A stretch of DNA of 64,000 bases from Hyphomicrobiales bacterium (GCA_900469625.1 UBXV01000001.1:1-64000); one strand, 5' to 3'; shown: positions 1 to 9,143, counted from the first letter of the stretch. Notes: generated from the letters alone by a model not told the origin. Program-made: numbers and translations.

Positions 1-493
1 AGGCCGAAGCCCGGTTGTCCCCAACGATCGGCAGTCCCTAAGCCAGCCTAACAATCGGCTTTCCATCGCGCTCAAAGCAGACCCCGTGAGCCATCCCAGG
101 ACAACGCGCCTCCGGTTCGCTAGAAAGTGGCGCTCTGCGAACCTGCTGCCAAGCGAAACGTAACAGCGTCTGCTTCGAAATCTTCAGGTCAAACTATCAA
201 CTTCACCGTCACCAACAACGCAGTTTTTGACCGCACGCGGCCTCAAAGCGAAACTGATTTCGCTAAAAAACGCGTCTGAAGAAACACTCTGCCTCCACTA
301 TTGTTCCATTAGGGATTCGGCATATTCGGAGGCGTGTCGATGGCAAGAGCAAAGTTATGCTATAGAAATTATAGATATTGAACGTTCCTTGCTTACTTTG
401 CCGCGTGCGCCTTCGCATAATCGCCTCATGAAATGTTCGACGGCCGAGCAGCCGGCCGCCGACGCGTGGATCCTGGCGCAAGAGGTTGATACC
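1..493. other. Upstream region with no supported gene
   Basis: No convincing coding sequence is visible on either strand. All frames carry stops or lack a ribosome site and family-like sequence. Bases from about 270 to 420 are clearly richer in A and T than the surroundings, which fits a promoter region for the hydrolase gene that starts at 494. An in-frame extension of that gene upstream to 227 exists but looks non-coding. Confidence 0.5.
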
Positions 494-1102
494 ATGGCAA
501 AAACCTTGATCATCCCGGGTCTGTTCGGCTCTGGCGCTGGACACTGGCAGCGTCATTGGCTCGACGATCGACCGCAGGCGGCGCTGGTGGAGCAGGAGGA
601 TTGGGACCATCCGGTGCTCGAACAATGGCGGGGCCCTCTGGAGCAGGCCATTCTGCGCCATGGCGTCGTGGATCTTGTCGCGCATAGTCTCGGTTGTGTC
701 CTTGTGGCAAGCCTGGCGCGGCGACCGATCGCGCGCCAGGTGCGCAGCGCATTGCTGGTGGCACCCTGCGATCTCGATGCGACCGAGCGCCTTCATCCCG
801 GCGCAATTTCGTTCGGCGCGATGCCCGATCATCCGCTGCCGTTTCCGAGCCTGATTGTCGGCAGTCTCAACGACCCCTACATGCCCTTCGATCGCCTGCG
901 GTACATCTCGACCCGCTGGGGCAGCCGTCTCGTCGATCTCGGCCAGGCCGGGCATATCAATGTCGCGAGCGGTTTCGGTCGCTGGTCGCGCGGCTATGAT
1001 CTACTGACGGTTCTGAACGGTATCGCGAGACGGGAACTTGCCCAGCCGATTGTCGTCCAAAGCAGTGAAACGCGCGAAAGCAGTGTCGTCGCCGCACGGT
1101 AG
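494..1102 (+). CDS. RBBP9/YdeN-type serine alpha/beta hydrolase
   Basis: A small cytoplasmic serine hydrolase of 202 residues, the usual length of the RBBP9/YdeN family. The N-terminal IIPGLFGSG strand-loop, the nucleophile elbow AHSLG with Ser65, Asp127 in SLNDPYM and His154 in AGHIN form a full catalytic triad. ATG 494 is chosen because AGAGG lies 9 bases upstream and the fold begins at once; the open frame continues back to 227 but that part resembles nothing. No signal peptide is present. It appears monocistronic. Substrates of this family are poorly known, so only hydrolase activity can be stated. Confidence 0.85.
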   Translation: MAKTLIIPGLFGSGAGHWQRHWLDDRPQAALVEQEDWDHPVLEQWRGPLEQAILRHGVVDLVAHSLGCVLVASLARRPIARQVRSALLVAPCDLDATERLHPGAISFGAMPDHPLPFPSLIVGSLNDPYMPFDRLRYISTRWGSRLVDLGQAGHINVASGFGRWSRGYDLLTVLNGIARRELAQPIVVQSSETRESSVVAAR

Positions 1103-1445
1103 CCGGTGGTGCGCACGCGCCTCGGCCGCCGAGGTGCTGAATCGATGTCGGGCACAAAGCGCTTGATGTCCGCCCGAATTCGCGTTCTAATAGAGCATAA
1201 ACTTTATAGAGTATGCCGTCAGGGATGACCATGTGCCGAGGTGCCAGGCCAGCCAGAACAACGGATACCCATTCGCCGGCCGGTGCGGCTGGCGGCCCCA
1301 TCCCCGACACTGCAGATTTCAGCCGATGCGTCGGCCGGTCATGGTGCCGGGCGATGCCCCGAGCTCCGGTCCGTGTGCGGGACCGGAACAGCCATGCGTT
1401 TCAAACCTGGCCGGCTGAGCGCAGTCGGGCCACAAGGGAGCTCAC
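1103..1445. other. Long 5' leader / promoter region of the first flavoprotein gene
   Basis: A 343-base gap. It holds the sulfonate-locus element at 1197-1214, followed by about 230 GC-rich bases before the gene at 1446. Several GGCCGG-type repeats could pair, and a short ORF with a Cys codon near its start (ATG 1219 or ATG 1225) begins just after the element. No named riboswitch was recognised. If transcription starts near the element, the message has an unusually long leader. Confidence 0.35.
1197..1214. promoter_or_regulatory. Sulfonate-locus element, copy 1
   Basis: ATAAACTTTATAGAGTAT matches copy 2 (6422) at 16 of 18 positions and resembles copy 3 (5660). The core ACTTTATAGAGT is an imperfect palindrome. 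It lies upstream of the flavoprotein gene at 1446. An operator for a regulator encoded outside the window is a reasonable inference. Confidence 0.45.
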
Positions 1446-2852
1446 ATGACTGTCCACGGATTGTTCGCCAAGATGTCCCCCGACCGCGAAGATCACCAGG
1501 AGAAGCCGCGTATCGCCATCATCGGGCGCGGGTTTTCCGGCATCATGATGGCGATCGCACTGATGAAGTCGGTGCGTACCGCGTTTCACGTCCATCTCTT
1601 CGATCCGCAGCCGACCATCAGCGGCGGGCAGGTCATGGCCGCAGCGCAGAGCGGCGAGATCCTCAACAGCCGCGTGCGTGATCTTTCGGTTGCCGCCGGC
1701 CAACCGGAGGATTTCAACGACTGGCTCTGCGGGAACGAAGACTTTCGCTCCGCGGTCTCTGCCGCCATACCTGGCTTCCAGCAGATTTTCGTGCCGAAGA
1801 GCATCTTCAGCGATTATGTCTACCAGCGTTTCTCCGAGGCGCTGATCCGCCGGCCGGATATCACCATGCAACTCTCCTGCGAGGCGGTGCTGGGCCTGAG
1901 GAAGCTTCCCAGCGGCCGCTTCTCGATTGTGCAGGAAGACGGCGCGATCGAGTGTGACGTCGCGGTTCTCGCAACAGGCTTTGGCATTCGCTCGCTTGAA
2001 ATGGAGGTCGCCGACGACGAGCGCCCGCTCGTCAGAGCCCGGCGCCTCGCCGTTCCGCGTCATGCGGTGCTGCTCGGCAGCGGCGTGCGCGTCGTCGACC
2101 GCCTGCTGCAGATGCGCGACAATGGCTATGCGGGCGAGATTACCATCGTGTCCCGGCACGGTTTTCTGCCGCAGTCGCATACAAGGCTTTCGGCGGCACC
2201 GACATTTCCCGTCGATCCCATGCCGACCGGACTTCGCGACATCGTCCGTTTTGTCCGACAGGCCTGCGCCGACGCGGAAGCAAACGGTCTTGGCTGGCAA
2301 GCCGCGATGAACGGGCTGCGCCGCCGCGCGCGCTCGCTCTGGCAGGCATTGCCGGAGCGGGAAAAACGTCAGTTCAACCGTCATCTGCGCTCGATTTACG
2401 ACAGCCATCGCAATCGCCTGCCGGCACCGCTGCACCTGCGCCTGCAACAGGAACTGGCCGATGGCCGCACAGTGGTGCGTAAAGGCTGGGCCGGGCGTCG
2501 CAGGCCAGACGGCCTGATGGTGCGTTGGGCAGGGGCTACACAGGAAGATCTGCTCGAGGCCGATCAGGTGATCGATTGCCGCTGTTCTGCGCCCGATCTC
2601 AAGGCACAGGTCATACAGGCCCTCTTTGCCGGTGGCCTGGCGCAACCGGACGAACTCGGGCTCGGCCTTGCCGTCAGCCCCGCCGGCGAAGTGCTCATGG
2701 ATGGGCAGCCAACGAGCAATCTCTACGCGATCGGTCCTCTGGGTCTCGGCAGCCTGCCCGATATCGATCTCGTTCCCGAGATCGTCACACAAACCTATGC
2801 CGCGTCCAGATTGATCGCCACCCGCCGCCGGGTGACGCAGAAGTCGGCCTAG
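1446..2852 (+). CDS. FAD/NAD(P)-binding protein (COG4529-like), sulfonate locus
   Basis: A flavoprotein of 468 residues with an N-terminal dinucleotide-binding fold: GRGFSG at residues 27-32, an LATGFG-type second motif near residue 176, and a further GSGVRVVD glycine loop near 210. This is the layout of the poorly characterised COG4529 / Pyr_redox_9-like family. GGGAG sits six bases before ATG 1446. It runs convergent to the ABC genes that follow, and a diverged paralogue lies at 7671 behind SsuD, so the pair brackets the sulfonate genes. Its reaction is unknown; electron transfer or oxidation of a sulfur compound is a guess from context. Confidence 0.8.
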   Translation: MTVHGLFAKMSPDREDHQEKPRIAIIGRGFSGIMMAIALMKSVRTAFHVHLFDPQPTISGGQVMAAAQSGEILNSRVRDLSVAAGQPEDFNDWLCGNEDFRSAVSAAIPGFQQIFVPKSIFSDYVYQRFSEALIRRPDITMQLSCEAVLGLRKLPSGRFSIVQEDGAIECDVAVLATGFGIRSLEMEVADDERPLVRARRLAVPRHAVLLGSGVRVVDRLLQMRDNGYAGEITIVSRHGFLPQSHTRLSAAPTFPVDPMPTGLRDIVRFVRQACADAEANGLGWQAAMNGLRRRARSLWQALPEREKRQFNRHLRSIYDSHRNRLPAPLHLRLQQELADGRTVVRKGWAGRRRPDGLMVRWAGATQEDLLEADQVIDCRCSAPDLKAQVIQALFAGGLAQPDELGLGLAVSPAGEVLMDGQPTSNLYAIGPLGLGSLPDIDLVPEIVTQTYAASRLIATRRRVTQKSA

Positions 2853-2861
2853 CAATCGGCG

Positions 2862-3698
2862 TCAGCGACGGCTGGACCACGGAACCAGACGTCGTTCGAT
2901 CCACCGGGCAACGACTTCGAACAGGAAGGCAACGACGGCGATCACCACGATGCCGGCAATGACGATGTCGGTGACCAGGAACTGTGCGGCCGACTGGATC
3001 ATGAAGCCGAGGCCGCGCGTCGCCGCCACCAGTTCGGCGGCAACCAGTGTCGACCAGCCAGCGCCGAGCGCAATGCGTGTCCCCGTGAGAATGGACGGCA
3101 GCGCGCCCGGCAAGATGACGTATTGCAGCAATTGCCGTCTCGATGCGCCGAAGGCGCGCGCCGCGTTGATGTGATCGCTCGACGCCGATTTGACCCCCGA
3201 GGCCGTCGACAGAATGATCGGCGGCAGCATGGCCAGCGCGATGACAGCGATCTTAGAGGCTTCGCCGATGCCGAGCCAGATGATGACGAGGGGCAAATAG
3301 GCGAGCGGCGGCAGTGGGCGCAGAAATTCCACGATCGGGTCGAGGATGCCCTTGCCCCAGCGGCTGGTGCCGATCGCCAGGCCCGCGGGTACGCCGAGCA
3401 CGAGGGCAACGCCGAGCGCGCCGAAGATGCGCGACAGGCTGGCAGCGACATGCTGGGCGAGCGTTGCATCGACAAAGCCAGTCGTCGCAAGCCCGCTCAG
3501 AGCCCGAGATACGGCGAGCGGCGAAGGCAAGAACAGCGGCGGCACGAGCCGGTAGTATGAGACGAGGCTCCACAGGCCGATCAGCACGCCGACCGTCGCC
3601 ACCGAAATCCAAGGCAGCGACAATCGGCGTGACGGTCGGGCGCCGATCGCGCTGCCCGGTTCTTCATCAATGGATGCCGCTTCGAGAGAAAGGGTCAT
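2862..3698 (-). CDS. ssuC: Sulfonate/nitrate-type ABC transporter permease
   Basis: Inner-membrane permease of 278 residues with about six hydrophobic segments. It carries the EAA-type cytoplasmic loop (ARAFGASRRQLLQYVILPGALP) typical of the SsuC/TauC/NrtB family. The start ATG overlaps the stop of the upstream ATPase gene by four bases (ATGA), so the two are translationally coupled. With the ATPase and the binding protein at 4586 it forms an importer. The nearby SsuD and flavin reductase genes make aliphatic sulfonates the likely substrate, though taurine or related compounds cannot be excluded. Confidence 0.88.
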   Translation of the reverse strand: MTLSLEAASIDEEPGSAIGARPSRRLSLPWISVATVGVLIGLWSLVSYYRLVPPLFLPSPLAVSRALSGLATTGFVDATLAQHVAASLSRIFGALGVALVLGVPAGLAIGTSRWGKGILDPIVEFLRPLPPLAYLPLVIIWLGIGEASKIAVIALAMLPPIILSTASGVKSASSDHINAARAFGASRRQLLQYVILPGALPSILTGTRIALGAGWSTLVAAELVAATRGLGFMIQSAAQFLVTDIVIAGIVVIAVVAFLFEVVARWIERRLVPWSSRR

Positions 3699-4492
3699 GC
3701 GGCAACACCTTCGTCTTCTGAATGAATAAACCCGGTCAAGTCGTCGTGCAGCCGCCTGAATTGGGTTGAAGCGCGCAGCTCGGGTTGCGGAACGCCGGCG
3801 AGATAGTCCCGCGCGAAGCGGACCGGGATCGCCTTTGCAATCCGGCCGGGGCCGGCGCTAAGCACGACGATGCGGGTTGCCAGCATCAAGGCTTCATCGA
3901 TGCTATGGGTGATCAGCAGCGCGCCGGCGCGGCTCGCCTGCCACATATCCAGCAGGAAACCCTGCATGCGCACGCGCGTCAGGGCATCGAGCGCCCCGAG
4001 CGGCTCGTCCATCAGCAGGAACCTTGGATGAGAGGCGAGCGCCCGCGCGATACCGACCCGCTGGCGCATGCCGCCGGATAATTCCCAGACCTTGGCGGCA
4101 CCCGCTGAAGGCAGGCCGACACGCTCAAGCAGCGCCTGGGCTTCCTTCAATCGCTGCTCCCTGCCGAGCCCACGCAGGCGCAACGGAAAGGCGACATTCT
4201 CGATCGCCGTCAGCCACGGATAGAGCGCATCGTCCTGGAACACGACGGCACGGTCGGAACCGGGGCCCGACAACGATCGGCCATCCAGCGTGACATGGCC
4301 GCTGCTTGGCGGCAGAAAACCGGCTGCCAGATTGAGCAGGCTGGTCTTGCCCGAACCGGACCTGCCGATCACCACGATGAAATCGTCGTCGGCGATGTCC
4401 AGGTTGATCCGATCGAGGATCAGCGGTGCCTGCGATCCGCCATCACCGGACGGGTAGCGCAACGAGATGTTTTCAAGACGAAGCACCGACAT
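3695..4492 (-). CDS. ssuB: Sulfonate-type ABC transporter ATPase
   Basis: Cytoplasmic ABC ATPase of 265 residues. Walker A GRSGSGKT is at 43-50, the Q-loop at about 86, the signature LSGGMRQ at 138-144, Walker B LLMDEP at 159-164 and the H-loop His at 196, so all catalytic motifs are intact. It belongs to the SsuB/TauB/NrtD group. Gene order on the minus strand is binding protein, ATPase, permease, with about 90 bases between the first two and a four-base overlap between the last two. It should energise uptake of a sulfonate. Confidence 0.9.
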   Translation of the reverse strand: MSVLRLENISLRYPSGDGGSQAPLILDRINLDIADDDFIVVIGRSGSGKTSLLNLAAGFLPPSSGHVTLDGRSLSGPGSDRAVVFQDDALYPWLTAIENVAFPLRLRGLGREQRLKEAQALLERVGLPSAGAAKVWELSGGMRQRVGIARALASHPRFLLMDEPLGALDALTRVRMQGFLLDMWQASRAGALLITHSIDEALMLATRIVVLSAGPGRIAKAIPVRFARDYLAGVPQPELRASTQFRRLHDDLTGFIHSEDEGVAA

Positions 4493-4585
4493 CGTGCAGT
4501 CCTCATGGTCGCTGTTTTGCCGAAAGCGATGGGCTGGCGATACGCTTCTGCCGACCGCCAGCCCGTCAACGGAACGCCCTCAGGC

Positions 4586-5593
4586 TCAGAAGGAGAGCTT
4601 GGCGGCTTCCTGCGCCCAGCGCGCGGAGACATAAGGGGTGTAGTCCTGAAGAACGGCCGGGATCTTGCCCTGTTCAAGCAGGAAAGCCGAGGTTTGTGCG
4701 ACAGCCTTGACGGTGTCGCCGCCGAGAAGCTCGGGGCCGGCCTGCTCTTCCAACGATGGGAAGTAATAGCCTTTGAGCAGCGCCGGCACGTCTTCCGGCT
4801 TTGCGCCGGTCAGCCGTGCGATCTTTTCCGCCTGTGCCGAGGTGGCGCTCCACGCGTCGGGCTTGGCCCTGTAGTCGGCATAGGCATCCCCGGTGACCTT
4901 GACGAAGCCGGTCACGACATCCGGATGCTCTTCGGCGAATTTCTTGCTGACGATCCAGGCATCGAAGGTCGGGCCGCCCCATTTGGCGACGTCGGCCGAG
5001 GTTGCCAGAACCGTCGACGTCTTCTTGATTTCCGACAGGACCGGATCCCAGACATAGGCGCCGTCGATGTCGCCGCGCGTCCAGGCGGCTGCAATTTCCG
5101 GCGGGCGCAGATTGAGGATTTCGACCGATTTCGGATCGACATTCCAGTGCTTCAGCGCGGTCAGCAGGCTGTAGTGGGCCGTCGAGACGAATGGGGTGGC
5201 GATCTTCTTGCCGGCGAGTTCCTCCGGCTTGCTGATACCCTTGACCGCCAGCGCTTCCGCCTCGCTGATCAGGCCGACGACGAAGATGGTTTCAAACGGC
5301 AGTTCCCGGCTGGCCGCTGCCGCGAGCGGCGAGGAGCCGACATAGCCGATATCGATCGAGCCGGACGCAAGGGCGGCGATGACATCGGCGCCGCCGTCGA
5401 ATTTCTGCCAGTTGATCTTTGCCCCGGTGACCTTCTCATAGGTGCCGTCGGCCTGCGGCACGCGCGAAGGCTCGACGATCGGCTGGTAGCCGATGGTCAA
5501 CGTGGTATCGGCCGCATGGGCAGCAACCAGCCCCTGCGTTGCCAGCAGCAGCGCTGCGGTTGATGCCAAAAGGGTGCGTCTTGCGATGATCAT
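4586..5593 (-). CDS. ssuA: Aliphatic sulfonate/taurine ABC substrate-binding protein
   Basis: Periplasmic binding protein of 335 residues with a Sec signal peptide (MIIARRTLLASTAALLL then a cleavage region near AAHA). The body shows family features of SsuA/TauA: IGYQPIVEP, then GYVGSSPLAAA and WDPVLSEI. ATG 5593 is preferred over ATG 5608 because AGGAG lies seven bases upstream. It is the first gene of the importer operon and is preceded by sulfonate-locus element copy 3. It captures the organosulfur substrate for ssuB and ssuC. Exact ligand not determinable by eye. Confidence 0.88.
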   Translation of the reverse strand: MIIARRTLLASTAALLLATQGLVAAHAADTTLTIGYQPIVEPSRVPQADGTYEKVTGAKINWQKFDGGADVIAALASGSIDIGYVGSSPLAAAASRELPFETIFVVGLISEAEALAVKGISKPEELAGKKIATPFVSTAHYSLLTALKHWNVDPKSVEILNLRPPEIAAAWTRGDIDGAYVWDPVLSEIKKTSTVLATSADVAKWGGPTFDAWIVSKKFAEEHPDVVTGFVKVTGDAYADYRAKPDAWSATSAQAEKIARLTGAKPEDVPALLKGYYFPSLEEQAGPELLGGDTVKAVAQTSAFLLEQGKIPAVLQDYTPYVSARWAQEAAKLSF

Positions 5594-5659
5594 TGCCCTG
5601 CTCCTCAACGGTTTTCCGATGGCCCCGTCGTGGAGCCTGCAAAGATAATCTCAAAACCC

Positions 5660-5676
5660 ATGGATTTTATGGAGAT
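5660..5676. promoter_or_regulatory. Sulfonate-locus element, copy 3 (diverged)
   Basis: ATGGATTTTATGGAGAT lies 67 bases upstream of ssuA. It keeps the TTTAT-GAG core of copies 1 and 2; compared on the minus strand with copy 2 it matches 12 of 15 positions. It sits directly after the terminator of the flavin reductase gene, where the ssuA promoter must be. Confidence 0.35.
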
Positions 5677-5706
5677 AAAAAATACCCCGTTTGTTCGACG
5701 GGGTAT
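5677..5706 (-). terminator. Rho-independent terminator of the flavin reductase gene
   Basis: On the minus strand a 9-base-pair stem (ATACCCCGT with ACGGGGTAT, seven-base loop) is followed directly by six T residues. It lies 65 bases after the stop of the flavin reductase gene, so that gene is separated from the ssuA operon. Confidence 0.8.
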
Positions 5707-5770
5707 GAAGCCATTCCAAACTTCGGCCCTTTGGCCGTGTTCTCTACCTTAATCGAGCTGGTTGCTCGCG

Positions 5771-6319
5771 TTACGGCTGAAAGCTGCCGTAGCGGCCACC
5801 GTGGTAAAGCACCGGCTCGCCTGAACCGGAGGTGATCGCCAGGACCCGCCCGAGGATAATGGCGTGGCTGTGCCGCTCGATAATCTCCTCGACCTCGCAG
5901 TCGATCGCGGCAAGTGCGCCGGCAAGTGCCGAAGCGCCGCTCACGAGGGGCCGCCATTCGGCACCGCCATAGCGCGCGACACCTTTGAGGCCGCCGAAGC
6001 CTGCGAAGCGCTCGGCAACCTGTTGCTGCTCGCTTGAAAGGATGTTGATGCAGAAATGCCGGTAGCGTTCGATGACGGGCCAACTGGAGGACGTCCGGTT
6101 GATGTTGACGATCATCGTCGGCGGGTCAACGGAAAGAGCTGTGGCCGATGTGACCGTGGCCCCGGTGCGGTCGTCGCCGATACCGGCCGTCACGACCGAG
6201 ACGCCGCCCGACAGATTGCGCATTGCGGATTTGAGTTCGGCTGGCGTGATGGGAGCCGAATGCCCGATGGAGCGATCGGCTGCCGAGAATGCTGGCGATG
6301 CGGCGAGGGCGATGTTCAT
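5771..6319 (-). CDS. Flavin reductase-like protein (supplies FMNH2 to SsuD)
   Basis: Protein of 182 residues of the flavin_reductase/DIM6-NTAB family. It has the typical GVSVVTAG strand, the TATALSVDPP segment, the FCINILS strand and a C-terminal LYHGGRYG signature. Such enzymes use NAD(P)H to reduce free FMN. ATG 6319 is chosen because GAGGAT sits five bases upstream. It is divergent from ssuD, shares that promoter region, and ends in its own terminator. Functional analogue of SsuE, although from a different fold family. Confidence 0.87.
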   Translation of the reverse strand: MNIALAASPAFSAADRSIGHSAPITPAELKSAMRNLSGGVSVVTAGIGDDRTGATVTSATALSVDPPTMIVNINRTSSSWPVIERYRHFCINILSSEQQQVAERFAGFGGLKGVARYGGAEWRPLVSGASALAGALAAIDCEVEEIIERHSHAIILGRVLAITSGSGEPVLYHGGRYGSFQP

Positions 6320-6371
6320 GCGATATCCTCGAAAAATTTGACCTGCTTCCCGGTCGATAAAGCGCAGTCCG

Positions 6372-6385
6372 GGAAAAATTTTTCC
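6372..6385. promoter_or_regulatory. Perfect 14-base palindrome in the divergent flavin reductase / ssuD promoter
   Basis: GGAAAAATTTTTCC is a perfect palindrome 53-66 bases upstream of the flavin reductase start. An operator or a bent promoter element is possible. It is not found at the other sulfonate promoters. Confidence 0.3.
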
Positions 6386-6421
6386 TCTACCCAAAAATGA
6401 TCGCCTGATTTTTCATTGTCA

Positions 6422-6441
6422 ATAAATTTTATAGAGTTTAT
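6422..6441. promoter_or_regulatory. Sulfonate-locus element, copy 2
   Basis: ATAAATTTTATAGAGTTTAT, 64 bases upstream of ssuD, matches copy 1 at 16 of 18 aligned positions. It could serve both ssuD and the divergent flavin reductase gene. Confidence 0.45.
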
Positions 6442-6504
6442 CTTTTTTGCATTGTCGGCGGCGCTTGCCGCACGCCATCGATGGTGTTCTTGGGAGAATT
6501 CGCA

Positions 6505-7674
6505 ATGGGCAACACGCCTGACAAAATCAACGTTCTCTGGTTCCTGCCCACCCACGGCGACAGCCGCTATCTCGGCACGGCGCGTGGTGGGCGCAATGTC
6601 GATCTAAATTATCTCCGGCAAGTTGCCCAGGCGGCGGATTCGCTGGGTTATTACGGCGTCCTGATCCCGACCGGACGCAGTTGCGAGGACAGCTGGGTGG
6701 TGGCGTCGGCGCTCGCTCCCTTGACCGAGAAGCTGCGCTTCCTGATCGCGGTGCGCCCAGGCTTGCTGTCGCCGACGCTGGCCGCCCGGATGACGGCGAC
6801 GCTCGACCGGCTTTCGGACGGCAGGCTGCTGATCAACGTCGTCACCGGCGGCGATCCGACCGAGAACAAGGGCGACGGCATCCATCTTTCGCACGAGGAA
6901 CGCTACGAGGTCACCGAGGAGTTCCTCAATGTCTACAAATCCGTGCTTCGCGGCGAAGACGTCACCTTCAAGGGAAAGCATTTCGATATCGAAGGCGGCA
7001 AGCTGCTGTTCCAGTCGGTGCAGCAACCGCATCCGCCGCTCTATTTCGGCGGCTCGTCAGGCAAGGGTCAGGAAGTGGCGGCCAGAACGATCGACAAGTA
7101 TCTGACCTGGGGCGAACCGCCGGAGGACGTCGCCAGGAAGATTGCCGAAGTGCGAGCGCTGGCCGACGCGGAGGGGCGCGATGTCACTTTCGGTATCCGC
7201 CTGCACGTGATCGTGCGCGAGACGGCAAAGGAAGCGTGGCGGGCCGCCGATGAGCTGATACAATATGTCGACGATGAGACGATTGCTGCGGCGCAGAAGG
7301 TGTTCGAGCGGATGGATTCGGTCGGTCAAAGCCGCATGAGCCGGTTGCATGGCGGCCGGCGCGACAAGCTCGAGGTGGCACCGAACCTCTGGGCCGGCGT
7401 CGGCCTCGTTCGAGGCGGCGCGGGGACGGCCCTGGTCGGCGATCCGGATCAGGTGAAAGCGCGCATGGAGGAATACCGCGAGATCGGCATCGATACCTTC
7501 ATCATGTCCGGCTACCCGCATCTGGAAGAGGCCTACCGCTTCGGCGAACTGGTGCTGCCGAACCTGCCACTCAGCCATGCAGTGCCCACGCGTGAAACGT
7601 CGATCAACACCGGCCCGTTCGGCGAGACCATTGCCGGCGACCACCGGCCGAAGCTCAAGGTTTCACAATCGTGA
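6505..7674 (+). CDS. ssuD: FMNH2-dependent alkanesulfonate monooxygenase
   Basis: Luciferase-fold flavoenzyme of 389 residues (E. coli SsuD is 381). It cleaves C1-type and longer alkanesulfonates to aldehyde plus sulfite using FMNH2 and O2. Diagnostic segments are [15 protein letters not shown] at the N-terminus, TGRSCEDSW with the conserved Cys60, VVTGGDP, YFGGSSG and the C-terminal [16 protein letters not shown] 6505 is used because GGGAG lies eight bases upstream; an in-frame ATG at 6481 lacks a site. Its stop overlaps the GTG start of the next gene by four bases, so the following flavoprotein is co-translated with it. Confidence 0.95.
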   Translation: MGNTPDKINVLWFLPTHGDSRYLGTARGGRNVDLNYLRQVAQAADSLGYYGVLIPTGRSCEDSWVVASALAPLTEKLRFLIAVRPGLLSPTLAARMTATLDRLSDGRLLINVVTGGDPTENKGDGIHLSHEERYEVTEEFLNVYKSVLRGEDVTFKGKHFDIEGGKLLFQSVQQPHPPLYFGGSSGKGQEVAARTIDKYLTWGEPPEDVARKIAEVRALADAEGRDVTFGIRLHVIVRETAKEAWRAADELIQYVDDETIAAAQKVFERMDSVGQSRMSRLHGGRRDKLEVAPNLWAGVGLVRGGAGTALVGDPDQVKARMEEYREIGIDTFIMSGYPHLEEAYRFGELVLPNLPLSHAVPTRETSINTGPFGETIAGDHRPKLKVSQS

Positions 7675-9104
7675 CAAATCGATCCCACCGACCGATCGTA
7701 GCCATCATCGGCGGGGGATTTACCGGTGCGATGGTTGCCGCCAATCTCGCCAGAAACATGGTCGGGCAGGCGGTTTCGATCTTCGTCTTCGAACCGCGGG
7801 GGCATCTGGGCGCCGGCCTTGCATACGACACCGCGGACCCGGCCCATCGCGTCAATGTTCCGGCGGCGCGCATGAGCCTGATCCCCGAGGCGCCGGATGA
7901 TTTCGTCCATTGGCTTTCGCGAAAAGGCGAACCGGCAGACGACCCCGATGCGCTGGCCGCCGATGGCCATCTCTACCCCCGGCGGTCGGTGTTCGGCCGC
8001 TACGTCGGCGATTTCATCGCGCCTTATCTGGAAAGCCGCCACGTTCACCACTGTCGAGAGCGCGTCGTCACGGTCGAAAGGACCGGCAGCCAATGGCGGA
8101 TCAGAACAGATGGAGGGACGGAGGTGATCGCGGACATTGCCGTTGTCGCCACGACCCATCCTGCGCCGTGTGCACCGGGGAGCGTCGCCAGGGCACTCGC
8201 CGGCCATCCGCGGTTCATTGCTGATTCGACTGTGCCGGGCGCCCTGTCGGTGATCGGCGACAATGATCGTGTCCTCGTGATCGGCAACGGACTGACGGCC
8301 GCAGATGTCATTGCCTCGCTGCGTCGCCGCGGTCACGCAGGGGCGATCACGGCCCTGTCCCGGCGGGGGCTTCGGTCGCGGGGCCACGCGACGCCGGCGC
8401 AGGAACCATCGGGCGATTTCACCTCCGATCCATCGCGCACGGCGCTGTCGCTGCTGAAACGGGTGCGTCTGGCGATCGGGGAGGCAGGTGAGGGCGGCCT
8501 TAGCTGGCATGCGGTTTTCGACGCGTTACGCACGCAAGGCGGGTGCATCTGGCGGGCCTTGCCCATCGCAGAGCGCCGGCGCCTCGTTCGCCACCTCAGG
8601 CCCTATTGGGATGCACATCGCTTCCGCGTCGCGCCGCAGATCGATGCGGTCATCACGCAAGGGCTGGAGCGCGGCGACATCCGTGTTCTCGGCGGATCCC
8701 TGATGGCGATCGCTCAAGTCGGCCCGACCATCACCGCGCAGGTCCGGCAGCGACATACCGGCACGCGCGAAGATTTGGCGTTCGATGCCTGCATCGTCAC
8801 CACCGGGCCGGCGCACAAGGGTATTCTCGCCAGCCAGCCATGGCTTGCGGATCTCGCGATTTCGGGCCATCTGCATGCGGATGCTGTCGGGCTCGGCCTT
8901 GCCTGCGATGACCGTAGTCAGGCGATGGACCGGCGGGGCGAGGGCGACGACACGCTCTTTATCGCCGGGCCGCTGGCGCGCGGAACGTTCGGTGAGTTGA
9001 TGGGGCTACCGCAGGTCAACGACCATGCGATCTTCGTCGCCGAAGAGGTCGCGCAGAGGCTCGCCCGTCTGTCGCGGTTTCGAGCGTCGGCGAAAAGCGC
9101 CTGA
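7671..9104 (+). CDS. FAD/NAD(P)-binding protein, second paralogue, coupled to ssuD
   Basis: Flavoprotein of 477 residues starting at GTG 7671 inside a GTGA overlap with ssuD. The N-terminal [10 protein letters not shown] loop at about residues 16-25 binds FAD, GAGLAYD follows, and [13 protein letters not shown] near 204 is a second dinucleotide-binding loop. It is a distant paralogue of the protein at 1446 (same order of motifs, same overall length) and belongs to the same little-studied COG4529-like group. Tight coupling to SsuD suggests a role in organosulfur oxidation or in handling its sulfite or aldehyde products, but the reaction is unknown. Confidence 0.8.
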   Translation: MTNRSHRPIVAIIGGGFTGAMVAANLARNMVGQAVSIFVFEPRGHLGAGLAYDTADPAHRVNVPAARMSLIPEAPDDFVHWLSRKGEPADDPDALAADGHLYPRRSVFGRYVGDFIAPYLESRHVHHCRERVVTVERTGSQWRIRTDGGTEVIADIAVVATTHPAPCAPGSVARALAGHPRFIADSTVPGALSVIGDNDRVLVIGNGLTAADVIASLRRRGHAGAITALSRRGLRSRGHATPAQEPSGDFTSDPSRTALSLLKRVRLAIGEAGEGGLSWHAVFDALRTQGGCIWRALPIAERRRLVRHLRPYWDAHRFRVAPQIDAVITQGLERGDIRVLGGSLMAIAQVGPTITAQVRQRHTGTREDLAFDACIVTTGPAHKGILASQPWLADLAISGHLHADAVGLGLACDDRSQAMDRRGEGDDTLFIAGPLARGTFGELMGLPQVNDHAIFVAEEVAQRLARLSRFRASAKSA

Positions 9105-9143
9105 CGCGTTCGGGCGCGTGTCGACGTCTCTGCGAGACCGATC

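Noticed and set aside
227-493. N-terminal extension of the alpha/beta hydrolase
   Set aside because: The region is AT-rich and has no family similarity; ATG 494 has a ribosome site and begins the fold.
1103-1445. SAM-II or other sulfur riboswitch in the long leader
   Set aside because: I could not find the conserved core of any sulfur-related riboswitch class I know.
1401-2855. Long open frame antisense to the first flavoprotein gene (about 480 codons)
   Set aside because: It mirrors the coding strand's third-position GC bias, has no ribosome site and encodes no recognisable domain; the plus-strand flavoprotein explains the region.
9100-9125. Terminator between the second flavoprotein and MOSC genes
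   Set aside because: Only a five-pair stem (ACGCG/CGCGT) is present with no T tract; too weak to report.
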